A DNA stretch of 64,000 nt from Pseudothioclava nitratireducens (lineage in GTDB: Bacteria > Pseudomonadota > Alphaproteobacteria > Rhodobacterales > Rhodobacteraceae), in the NCBI RefSeq assembly GCF_029210495.1, contig NZ_JARGDK010000011.1, positions 1 to 64,000 of the forward strand. The letters run 5' to 3'. Positions 1 to 6,811 of this stretch are shown here, piece by piece (the first letter of the stretch is position 1; each line of letters opens with the position of its first letter). A program made the position numbers and the translations under genes. The notes beneath the pieces were generated by a model. The model was given only the letters and a program-made list of their open reading frames with translations. It was not told the DNA's origin and did no database searches.

Positions 1-95
1 GACCATACACCTCGATGGCCACCTGAGATTACACCGAAGACGGCGCTGAATTTACACCACGTCCGTGGACGCTACCCGCTGGGGCGTTCTTCTAC

Positions 96-647
96 ATGAA
101 TTCGCAAGAGGCGCAGGACGCGGTTTCGAGCGCGGTCGAGAGCGCGGGTGAAACTGCGGGCGCGGCCACCGAAGCGGCGCAAGGCGCGGTTGATGCGGCA
201 GGCGATGCGGCGCAGGCGGCTGCGGATGCGGCGGGCGATGCGGCAGCGGCTGCGGGCGACGCTGCGGCAGCTGCGGGTGATGCTGCAGCAGCGGCAACCG
301 AGGCAGCGACCGAGACCGCGACGGATGCCGCTGCGGCAGCGACCGAGGCCGCGTCGGATGCGGCCACGGCGGCTGCGGATGCGGCAGGGGACGCGGCAGC
401 GGCTGCGGGGGATGCGGCTTCGGCGGCGACCGATGCCATGACCGGCATGGGCGGCGATCTGCTCGAGGCGGCCAAAGCGCTGACCGTCGAGAATTTCGAC
501 GCTGCCAAGGTCACGGAGATGATCCAGTCCTCGGCGCTCTCGGATGGTGTGAAATCGACGCTGTCCATGGCGGTCGAGCAGGCTTCGGCCAATTCTGACA
601 TGATCCCGGCGGTCATCGAGCAGATCAAGACCGCACTCGGCATGTGA
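96..647 (+). CDS. Ala-rich low-complexity protein of unknown function
   Basis: The ORF encodes 183 residues. Residues 15 to about 115 are almost pure Ala/Gly/Asp/Glu/Thr repeats of the type AADAAGDAAAAAGDAA, and the last 65 residues form an ordinary-looking helical domain ending in TALGM. No catalytic motif or signal peptide is seen. The same frame is open back to position 27, just after a TGA at 24-26, and the upstream codons read like protein (DYTEDGAEFTPRPW). The true protein may therefore be longer and interrupted, or may begin left of the window. The start at 96 is simply the first in-frame ATG. A strong terminator follows. I do not recognise the family. Confidence 0.55.
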   Translation: MNSQEAQDAVSSAVESAGETAGAATEAAQGAVDAAGDAAQAAADAAGDAAAAAGDAAAAAGDAAAAATEAATETATDAAAAATEAASDAATAAADAAGDAAAAAGDAASAATDAMTGMGGDLLEAAKALTVENFDAAKVTEMIQSSALSDGVKSTLSMAVEQASANSDMIPAVIEQIKTALGM

Positions 648-669
648 TCGCCGTCATGCGATGAACACG

Positions 670-695
670 AAGGCCGCCCGGTTGGGCGGCCTTTT
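670..695. terminator. Rho-independent terminator between convergent genes
   Basis: A perfect 10-bp stem (AAGGCCGCCC / GGGCGGCCTT) with a GGTT loop is followed by TT on the plus strand. It lies 23 bases after the Ala-rich gene and also faces the 3' end of fpr, so it could serve both strands. Confidence 0.8.
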
Positions 696-821
696 GCATT
701 TGATGGTATCGGAAGGCGCGTTGCCCCCGCGCGCCACGATATTTCGGGGTTGATGAAAGCGCATGAAAAACCCGCGCGGGCGGCAGGCCTCGCACGGGGG
801 ATAGGCGGACAGGATGGCGAC

Positions 822-1631
822 TTAGATACCGTCGCCGACAAAGGCCTTTTCGACCACATATTCGCGCGGTTCGGAATTGGCGCCCTCGCGCAGGCCGAAA
901 CCTTCGAGCACCTTCATCACGTCCTTGTTGAACGCAAGCGAGCCGCAGACCATGGCGCGGTCGTGTTCGCGGTCCATCGGCGCGATCCCCAGATCCTCGA
1001 ACACCTTGCCGGATTCGAGATTGTCGGTGATCCGGCCCATGTGGTGGAACTCTTCGCGGGTGGTGGTCGGGTAGTATTTCAGCTTGCCATCCACCATCTC
1101 GCCGATCAGCGGATCGTTGATCAGGTTTTCGACGAGTTGCCGACCGTATTCGAGTTCCTCGACGGTGCGGCAGGTGTGCATCATCACCACCTCGTCGAAT
1201 TTCTCGTAGGTCTCCGGGTCGCGCATCAGCGAGGCGAAGGGGGCGATCCCGGTGCCGGTGGCGAGGAACCAGACCCGTTTGCCGGGCAGCAGCGCGTCAT
1301 GGACCAGCGTGCCTACGGGTTTGGGGCGCAAGATGATCTCGTCACCCACCTTGATATGCTGAAGCCGCGAAGTCAGCGGCCCGTCCGGCACCTTGATCGA
1401 ATAGAATTCCAGCTCCTCGTCCCAGTTCGGAGAGGCGATCGAATAGGCGCGCAGCAGCGGTTTGCCGTTGTCGTCGAGCAGCCCGATCATCACGAACTCC
1501 CCCGAGCGGAAGCGCAGCGTTTGCGGGCGCGTGACCCGGAACGAGAACAAACGGTCGGTCCAATGCGTGACCTCGGTCACGGTCTGGGCGTCGGGGAGCG
1601 TCTTCACGGGCGGAATGGCGGTCTCGGTCAC
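822..1631 (-). CDS. fpr: Ferredoxin--NADP+ reductase
   Basis: This 269-residue FAD flavoprotein transfers electrons between NADPH and ferredoxin or flavodoxin in the cytosol. The FAD-binding RAYS motif is at residues 61-64, the NADP-binding GTGIAPF at 126-132, and the bacterial-type C-terminal tail at 257-269. Length fits the bacterial Fpr subclass. The start is GTG, because the nearest upstream ATG (1642) runs into a stop after four codons. It lies 148 bp downstream of the sulfate-assimilation genes on the same strand. Since that operon has a CysI-type hemoprotein but no CysJ flavoprotein, Fpr plus ferredoxin is a plausible electron source; this is inference. Confidence 0.93.
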   Translation of the reverse strand: MTETAIPPVKTLPDAQTVTEVTHWTDRLFSFRVTRPQTLRFRSGEFVMIGLLDDNGKPLLRAYSIASPNWDEELEFYSIKVPDGPLTSRLQHIKVGDEIILRPKPVGTLVHDALLPGKRVWFLATGTGIAPFASLMRDPETYEKFDEVVMMHTCRTVEELEYGRQLVENLINDPLIGEMVDGKLKYYPTTTREEFHHMGRITDNLESGKVFEDLGIAPMDREHDRAMVCGSLAFNKDVMKVLEGFGLREGANSEPREYVVEKAFVGDGI

Positions 1632-1679
1632 GTCGGTCTCATGTCTTGGGGCCGGGCAGGACCCGGCGGGAAAAGATAT

Positions 1680-1733
1680 CCCGCAGATATCGGTTCAGGG
1701 CGCAGGCGCCTTGATCTAACGCAAATCTGCGGG
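1680..1733. promoter_or_regulatory. Inverted repeat upstream of fpr
   Basis: CCCGCAGAT (1680-1688) and ATCTGCGGG (1725-1733) form a perfect 9-bp inverted repeat separated by 36 bases, in the gap between the DUF934 gene and fpr. It could be a regulator site for fpr or the terminal hairpin of the upstream operon. There is no T-run to favour a terminator. Confidence 0.35.
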
Positions 1734-1779
1734 GTTAGGGGGCTAATAGGGGGTTTTTACCTGTGAGGAAAGGCGCAAA

Positions 1780-2151
1780 TCAGCCGCGCAGCCGCGACTG
1801 ATAGTCATGCCCGCGCCAGTTCGCGCGCGCGCGCCACTGCGATTCCGGCTGGCGCGCGGCGAGTTCGTCCGAGATTTCCACCTCGTCAAAACCCATCCGG
1901 CGGGCCATCGCATATTGGTCCGCGATGACATGGCCGCGCGCGCGCAGCCGCCCGGCAAAGCCTTGTGCGCGCAGACGGCTGGCCAGCGTGAAGCCGCGCC
2001 CATCCGCGAAGCTCGGAAAGTCGATACGCACGAGCGCCGCGCCTTGGGTCAGTTGGGCCAACTGATCGGGCTGCGTGTCCGAGGCCAGATCAATGATCGG
2101 GCCGGTATAGTCTTCGGCATGGAAGCCATCGTCACGGATCAGGGTGCTCAT
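1780..2151 (-). CDS. DUF934 family protein of the sulfite-reduction operon
   Basis: The product is 123 residues of the DUF934 family, small soluble proteins typically encoded beside cysI/cysH in proteobacteria. No catalytic residues are established. The start at 2151 is the ATG that overlaps the cysH stop codon by four bases (ATGA), indicating translational coupling, and the protein then starts MSTLIRDDGF as expected. The pattern of small charged and hydrophobic stretches suggests a soluble accessory factor for sulfite reduction, but its biochemical role is unknown. Confidence 0.85.
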   Translation of the reverse strand: MSTLIRDDGFHAEDYTGPIIDLASDTQPDQLAQLTQGAALVRIDFPSFADGRGFTLASRLRAQGFAGRLRARGHVIADQYAMARRMGFDEVEISDELAARQPESQWRARANWRGHDYQSRLRG

Positions 2152-2924
2152 GCCACTTTCTCCTTGGTCTCGGTCTCTTGCGCGTCGTTCTTCACGCGGA
2201 CGGCCTTGCCGCCGATGAAGTGGATGCCGCATTCGGTCTTGCTCTGGCCGCGCCAACGGCCCGCACGCGGGTCTTCGCCGGGTTTCACCGGCGAGGTGCA
2301 GGGCGCACAGCCGATCGAGGGGTAACCCTTCGCGACCAGCGGGTGGCGCGGCAGGCGGTTCTGAATGATATATTCCTCAAGGTCCTCGCGGCCCCAATGC
2401 GCCAGCGGATTGATCTTCATCCGCGCAGGCGTTTCCACCTCGAAGAAGTCGATCGTCGCGCGCGTGTCGCCCTGATAGCGCTTGCGCCCGGTGATCCATG
2501 CATCAAACCCAGAGAGCGCCTGTTCGAGCGGCACGGTCTTGCGCAGTGCGCAGCAGGCATCGGTGTTGAACTGATGCAGCGTCCCGTCCGGGTCATCGAG
2601 CCTGAGCGCCGCATCCGCCGCGCGGATCACCCGCACATCGGTCAGACCCAGCTTGGCGGCGACCTCTTGCTGATAGTCCAGCGTTTCCTGAAACAGCATC
2701 ATCGTGTCGATGAAAAGAACCGGGGTGCCGGGCGCGATCACCGACACCATATGCAAGAGCACGACCGATTCCGCCCCGAAGGACGAGACCAGCGCGACCT
2801 CGCCGGTATCGGGGTCCTTGAGCGCTTTCTCCATGACCGACACCGCCGCGTGATGGCGGTAGCGGTCATTGAGGCCAGCGACCCGTTTGTCGATGTCAGG
2901 CAGCATGCCGCGCCCCTTCGCCAT
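2148..2924 (-). CDS. cysH: Adenylylsulfate/phosphoadenylylsulfate reductase (assimilatory, [4Fe-4S] type)
   Basis: The enzyme reduces activated sulfate (APS or PAPS) to sulfite using thioredoxin or glutaredoxin. Paired cysteines at 124-125 and Cys206/Cys209 (IGCAPC) are the four iron-sulfur ligands that mark the APS-using subclass. The catalytic C-terminal cysteine is in KTECGIH (Cys232). The P-loop-like SSFGAES sits at 47-53. An alternative start is Met7 (2906), which reduces the overlap with cysI from 29 to 11 bases. It is coupled to the DUF934 gene downstream. Confidence 0.93.
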   Translation of the reverse strand: MAKGRGMLPDIDKRVAGLNDRYRHHAAVSVMEKALKDPDTGEVALVSSFGAESVVLLHMVSVIAPGTPVLFIDTMMLFQETLDYQQEVAAKLGLTDVRVIRAADAALRLDDPDGTLHQFNTDACCALRKTVPLEQALSGFDAWITGRKRYQGDTRATIDFFEVETPARMKINPLAHWGREDLEEYIIQNRLPRHPLVAKGYPSIGCAPCTSPVKPGEDPRAGRWRGQSKTECGIHFIGGKAVRVKNDAQETETKEKVA

Positions 2925-4560
2925 AGAGCGCCGTCTTGAAGGGCTGTGCCCCCAGACGGCGATAGGTCTCGAGGAAGGGCTCCTCGGGGGTCGTCCGCAG
3001 GTCCAGATAGGCGCGCAGGATGCGCTCGATCGCGGGGATCACCTCGTCATAGGCAAAACCCGGACCGGCACGCTCACCGATCGAGGCGGTCTCGGTGCCG
3101 TCACCGCCCAGCGTGATCTGGTAGTTTTCGACGCCCGCGCGATCGAGGCCGAGTATCCCGATATGGCCGACATGGTGATGCCCGCAGGCATTGATGCAGC
3201 CCGAGATCTTGATCTTGAGCGCGCCGATCTCCTGCTCGAGCCCGAGCGTTTGGAAATGCGTGGCAATGCCTTGCGCGACCGGGATCGAGCGAGCGGTGGC
3301 CAATGCGCAGTAATCCATGCCGGGGCAGGCGATGATGTCGGACACGAGCCCGATATTCGCCGTCGCCAGATCGGCCTTGCGCAACGCCTCGAAGAGTGCG
3401 GGCAGGTCGGCGCGGGCGACATGGGGCAGGATCACATTCTGCTCATGGCTGATGCGCAGCTCGCCATAGCCATAGGCCTCGGCCAGATCGGCGAGGGTGC
3501 GCATCTGATCTGCGCTGGCGTCGCCCGGCGTTTGGCCATGCGCCTTGAGCGAGACCGTCACGATAGCGTGGCTGTCGACGCGATGCGCGGTCACGCTTTG
3601 GCGGGCCCATGCGCGCAGCAGCGGATCGACGGCGAGCGCAGCCTCATAAGGGGCAGGGTCCGCGTTGCGGAAGGCGGGCGGCGCGAATTGCGCCTTGATC
3701 CCGGCCAGAAGCGCCTGATCCACGCCGCTAAAGGCCGGGCGCAGGCGCGCGAACTGCTCTTCGGTCGCGTCGCGGAAGGCGTCGATGCCGTTCTCGAACA
3801 CGGTGATCTTGATACGCGCCTTGTATTTGTTGTCGCGTCGACCCATCAGGTTGTAGGTCGAGACGATCGCTTCGAGATAGGGCAGAAGGTCACTCTCGGG
3901 CAGGAAATCGCGGATCACCTGACCGATCAGCGGTGTGCGGCCCAGACCGCCGCCCACGAGAACCTTGAAGCCGATCTCTTCGCCGCGCGCGACGATTTGC
4001 AGCCCGATATCATGGGCGCGGATCACGGCGCGGTCGGCCTCGGCCCCGGTGATTGCGATCTTGAACTTGCGCGGCAGGAACTGAAATTCCGGGTGGTCGG
4101 TGGACCATTGACGGATCAGCTCGGCATAGGGGCGCGGGTCCGCGATTTCATCGGCGGCAGCGCCTGCGAAATGGTCCGCGGTCACATTGCGGATGCAGTT
4201 GCCCGAGGTCTGGATCGCGTGCAGCCCGACATCGGCCAGTGCATCGAGAATGTCCGGCACATCGGTCAGCTTCGGCCAGTTATACTGGATGTTCTGACGG
4301 GTCGTGAAATGGCCGTAGCCCTTGTCCCATGTCTCGGCGATATGGGCGAGCTGGCGCATCTGGCGCGCGCTGAGCGTGCCATAGGGGATTGCGACCCGCA
4401 GCATATAGGCGTGCAGTTGCAGGTAGAGCCCGTTCATCAGGCGCAGCGGACGGAATTCCTCTTCCGTCAGGCTGCCATCGAGACGGCGCTCGACCTGCGC
4501 GCGGAACTGGGCGCAGCGCTCGCGCAAGAAAGCTTCGTCGAAATCGCTGTAGTTATACAT
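2896..4560 (-). CDS. cysI: Nitrite/sulfite reductase hemoprotein (sulfite reductase)
   Basis: This 554-residue siroheme/[4Fe-4S] enzyme performs the six-electron reduction of sulfite to sulfide. The cluster and siroheme ligands are visible as Cys412 and Cys418 (CPGMDYC) and Cys455 and Cys459 (CINAC followed by GHHH). Two nitrite/sulfite reductase ferredoxin-like half-domains flank them. The start MYNYSDFDEAF at 4560 was chosen because upstream codons are shadows of the overlapping DUF2849 frame. The gene overlaps DUF2849 by 8 bases and cysH at its end. No CysJ flavoprotein partner is in the window, so the electron donor is probably ferredoxin. Confidence 0.93.
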   Translation of the reverse strand: MYNYSDFDEAFLRERCAQFRAQVERRLDGSLTEEEFRPLRLMNGLYLQLHAYMLRVAIPYGTLSARQMRQLAHIAETWDKGYGHFTTRQNIQYNWPKLTDVPDILDALADVGLHAIQTSGNCIRNVTADHFAGAAADEIADPRPYAELIRQWSTDHPEFQFLPRKFKIAITGAEADRAVIRAHDIGLQIVARGEEIGFKVLVGGGLGRTPLIGQVIRDFLPESDLLPYLEAIVSTYNLMGRRDNKYKARIKITVFENGIDAFRDATEEQFARLRPAFSGVDQALLAGIKAQFAPPAFRNADPAPYEAALAVDPLLRAWARQSVTAHRVDSHAIVTVSLKAHGQTPGDASADQMRTLADLAEAYGYGELRISHEQNVILPHVARADLPALFEALRKADLATANIGLVSDIIACPGMDYCALATARSIPVAQGIATHFQTLGLEQEIGALKIKISGCINACGHHHVGHIGILGLDRAGVENYQITLGGDGTETASIGERAGPGFAYDEVIPAIERILRAYLDLRTTPEEPFLETYRRLGAQPFKTALYGEGARHAA

Positions 4561-4858
4561 GCGCGCGCTCCTGTTTGCCGTGGGCGTAGTTCGAGGGACC
4601 GCGGGTGCGGAACGCCTCGCGGAAATGGGTGGGTTCGGGGCCATTCGGGCCGGGCCGGGCGTCGGCGAGGTAGGGGCCGACCACCCGGTCGGGTTGACCC
4701 ATCGCCTTGAGCAGACGCAGTTCGGCGATCGCCTCGTCCTCAATCAACTCGGCCTGCGCGTGCTCGCGGGTCCACTCGCCTGCGGCGGTCAGATAGATCA
4801 CATCGCCCTCGCGCAGATCATTTGCGGTGACGACTTTCGGGGTGAATTTGCGGCTCAT
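4553..4858 (-). CDS. DUF2849 family protein
   Basis: The product is a 101-residue soluble protein of the DUF2849 family, found next to cysI in alphaproteobacteria. It begins with a short beta-rich segment (VTANDLREGDVIYL) and contains a conserved VVGPYLAD stretch near residue 60. Its ATGA start overlaps the stop of the upstream methyltransferase gene and its end overlaps the cysI start, so all are translated from one message. Function is unknown; context implies a role in sulfite reductase assembly or electron delivery. Confidence 0.85.
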   Translation of the reverse strand: MSRKFTPKVVTANDLREGDVIYLTAAGEWTREHAQAELIEDEAIAELRLLKAMGQPDRVVGPYLADARPGPNGPEPTHFREAFRTRGPSNYAHGKQERAHV

Positions 4859-5634
4859 TTCAGGGCCTCCAGCGGGAAAACGGTTTGGGTGGCTTTGCGC
4901 GGGGCAAGCCCGAGAAGAATGACGGCCGGGCCTTTGAGGGCCTCGGCATCGCGGGGCAGGGTGGCCAGACAGCTTTCGATCACCCGTTGGTCCGCGCGCG
5001 AGACATTCTCGACCAGCGTGACCGGGGTGCTGCCCGATGCGCCATGCATCATCAGGCGGCCCTGGATGAAGCGCGCGGCACGCTTGCCCATGTAGATCGC
5101 GGCGACCGCGCCGGGACGGGCCAGCGCGGTCCAGTCCGCCTCGGCATAGCCCTCAGTGTCGTGCCCGGTCACAAGGCGCAGCTCGCTGTTGCGCCCGCGC
5201 TCGGTGAGGCTTTGGCCAAGGCTGGCCGCGGCGGCGGAGGCGGCGGTGATGCCGGGCAGGACGCGATAGGCGATACCAGCCGCGTCCAGCGCGTCGAGTT
5301 CCTCGCCCAAACGCCCGAAAATCCCCGCATCGCCCGATTTGAGGCGCAGCACGTTGCGACCATCCCGCGCGAAGGCGACGATGAGGGCGTTGATCTCGCT
5401 CTGCGGGAGGGCCGGACCGAAGCCCGCCTTGCCGGTCTCGATCACGAGCGCCTGCGGACCCGCAAGCGCCAGAATCTCGGCGCTTACCAGCCGGTCATGC
5501 AGGACCACATCCGCCGCCTCGAGCGCGCGCGCGACCGCAAGCGTGAGCAGCTCCGGGTCGCCCGGACCTGCGCCCGCCAGCGTCACAAGGCCGGTGGCAT
5601 TTGTCTGGGCGGTCTGTTCGTTGATCTCGGGCAT
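4855..5634 (-). CDS. cobA: Uroporphyrinogen-III C-methyltransferase (siroheme synthesis)
   Basis: This SAM-dependent enzyme methylates uroporphyrinogen III twice to give precorrin-2, the precursor of the siroheme used by the downstream sulfite reductase. The tetrapyrrole methylase signatures are GAGPGDPELL (21-30) and LKSGDAGIFGR (98-108). At 259 residues it matches the single-domain SUMT family; the CysG dehydrogenase/ferrochelatase half is absent. It is the first gene of the minus-strand cys operon and diverges from an Lrp-type regulator. Confidence 0.92.
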   Translation of the reverse strand: MPEINEQTAQTNATGLVTLAGAGPGDPELLTLAVARALEAADVVLHDRLVSAEILALAGPQALVIETGKAGFGPALPQSEINALIVAFARDGRNVLRLKSGDAGIFGRLGEELDALDAAGIAYRVLPGITAASAAAASLGQSLTERGRNSELRLVTGHDTEGYAEADWTALARPGAVAAIYMGKRAARFIQGRLMMHGASGSTPVTLVENVSRADQRVIESCLATLPRDAEALKGPAVILLGLAPRKATQTVFPLEALK

Positions 5635-5662
5635 CGCCGGGCTCCGTGGTTTCTGTGCTGGA

Positions 5663-5694
5663 ATATAGAAAATTTTCCTGCTATTTCGCTATAT
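5663..5694. promoter_or_regulatory. Candidate operator between cobA/cys operon and the Lrp-type gene
   Basis: An AT-rich island lies in the divergent promoter region. ATATAG (5663-5668) and CTATAT (5689-5694) form an inverted repeat, overlapping the perfect palindrome GAAAATTTTC (5668-5677). It stands out from the surrounding high GC and suits an Lrp/AsnC-type regulator acting on both transcripts. The function is inferred from position only. Confidence 0.45.
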
Positions 5695-5771
5695 GGTCGC
5701 GCGAATAAGGACATATGTTCCGGGTTGGCGCGAGATTGGGGTTGTGATCCCACAAAATGAGGAAATGGCGA

Positions 5772-6233
5772 ATGACTGTCCGGATTGACGATATGGATCG
5801 GAAAATTCTCTCCCAGCTTCAGGAGGATGCGAGCCAGTCTCTCGACGAGATCGCGCGCAAGGTCGGCTCGTCGAAGACCCCGGTCTGGAACCGAATCCGC
5901 AAGATGAAAGAGGCCGGGCTGATCGGGCGTCAGACGGTTCTGCTCGACCCCGAGGCGCTCGGGCTGGAGGCCTGCTTCTTCGTCCTGATCCGCACCTCGG
6001 AGCATGAGGCCGATTGGCAGAACCGCTTTCTCAATGCCCTTCGCGCGCGCCCCGAAGTGCTCGAGGCGCATCGGCTGGCGGGTGACATCGACTATATCCT
6101 GAAAGTCCGCGTGCCGAATGCCCGCGCCTATGACGCATTCTATCAGGCGCTGATCTCCGAGGTGAAAATCCACAACGTCACGGCGCTCCTGTCGATGGAA
6201 GAGATCAAATCGACCACGCTCTTGCCGTTGTGA
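5772..6233 (+). CDS. Lrp/AsnC family transcriptional regulator
   Basis: The 153-residue protein has an N-terminal winged helix-turn-helix (MDRKILSQLQ, then SSKTPVWNRIRKM) and a C-terminal RAM ligand-binding domain. The start at 5772 was chosen over an ATG 15 bases upstream because GAGGA lies 8 bases before it. Divergent transcription from the siroheme/sulfate operon suggests it senses a sulfur amino acid or related metabolite and controls that operon; this is inference. A dispersed palindromic repeat follows the gene directly. Confidence 0.88.
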   Translation: MTVRIDDMDRKILSQLQEDASQSLDEIARKVGSSKTPVWNRIRKMKEAGLIGRQTVLLDPEALGLEACFFVLIRTSEHEADWQNRFLNALRARPEVLEAHRLAGDIDYILKVRVPNARAYDAFYQALISEVKIHNVTALLSMEEIKSTTLLPL

Positions 6234-6240
6234 AGGTGCA

Positions 6241-6300
6241 GGGGGCGCTGCCCCCTCTGGGCTTCGCCCATTCACCCCCGGGATATTTCAAGCGATTGGA
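6241..6300 (+). repeat. Dispersed palindromic intergenic repeat, copy A
   Basis: The copy starts with the palindrome GGGGGCGCTGCCCCC, continues through a short stem-forming GGGCTTCGCCC, and ends with CCCCCGGGATATTT then GCGATTGGA. The same order of blocks recurs at six other places in the window (13813, 20751, 20828, 32340, 32422 and 39971). It begins 7 bases after the Lrp-type gene and could act as its transcript end. Confidence 0.85.
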
Positions 6301-6364
6301 CGCAGTGGGTTGAATTTTTCAGCCTGAGCGGCGCAACTGGCAGGGATCAGAAGGAGACGGTGAG

Positions 6365-6808
6365 ATGGAGTTGCGGATTGGCCCGGTCGAAAGCGGCGAT
6401 CATTCGGAGTGGGTCGCGCTGTTCGACGGCTATGCGGCGTTCTACAAGACCGACCCGGCGCCTGCGCGTGACACGGTCTGGCGCTGGATCATGGACCCCG
6501 ATGAGCCGTTCTACGCGCAGATCGCCCGGGACGAGGCGGGGCGGGCCCTGGGGCTCGTGCAATATCAGTTGATGCACCGCTCGCTTTCGGGGGGGATGGT
6601 GGTCTATCTCTCCGATCTCTTCACGGTGCCCGAGGCGCGGGGGCTGGGCGTCGGGCGGGCGCTGATCGACCATGTGCGCGATTTCGCCCGGGCGCGCGGC
6701 TATGTGTCAGTGCGCTGGCTCACCCATGAGGGCAATCTCGAGGCGCGCAAGCTTTACGACAGCTACACCCCTGCATCGGGTTTCATCCTTTATGCGGTGA
6801 CGCCCTGA
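6365..6808 (+). CDS. GNAT family N-acetyltransferase
   Basis: The 147-residue protein has a single GNAT fold. The acetyl-CoA-binding motif A is seen as VPEARGLGVGRALI around residues 86-99, preceded by the beta-4 strand VVYLSDLFT. The N-terminal Trp/Tyr-rich segment and C-terminal ARKLYD are typical of small-molecule or peptide acetyltransferases. The substrate is not predictable. It ends 3 bases before the DctB-type kinase gene, so it may be co-transcribed, although nothing links it functionally to dicarboxylate uptake. Confidence 0.85.
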   Translation: MELRIGPVESGDHSEWVALFDGYAAFYKTDPAPARDTVWRWIMDPDEPFYAQIARDEAGRALGLVQYQLMHRSLSGGMVVYLSDLFTVPEARGLGVGRALIDHVRDFARARGYVSVRWLTHEGNLEARKLYDSYTPASGFILYAVTP

Positions 6809-6811
6809 GCC

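Noticed and set aside
722-757. Possible remnant of the dispersed repeat (GATATTTCGGG near 738)
   Set aside because: Only the central GATATTTCGGG block matches; the GC palindrome and GCGATTGGA end are not recognisable.
148-859. Arg/Met-rich and Ala/Ser-rich frames overlapping the Ala-rich gene
   Set aside because: They are by-products of the repetitive GCGGCGGAT-type codons; the plus-strand frame at 96-647 has a normal C-terminal domain and a terminator.
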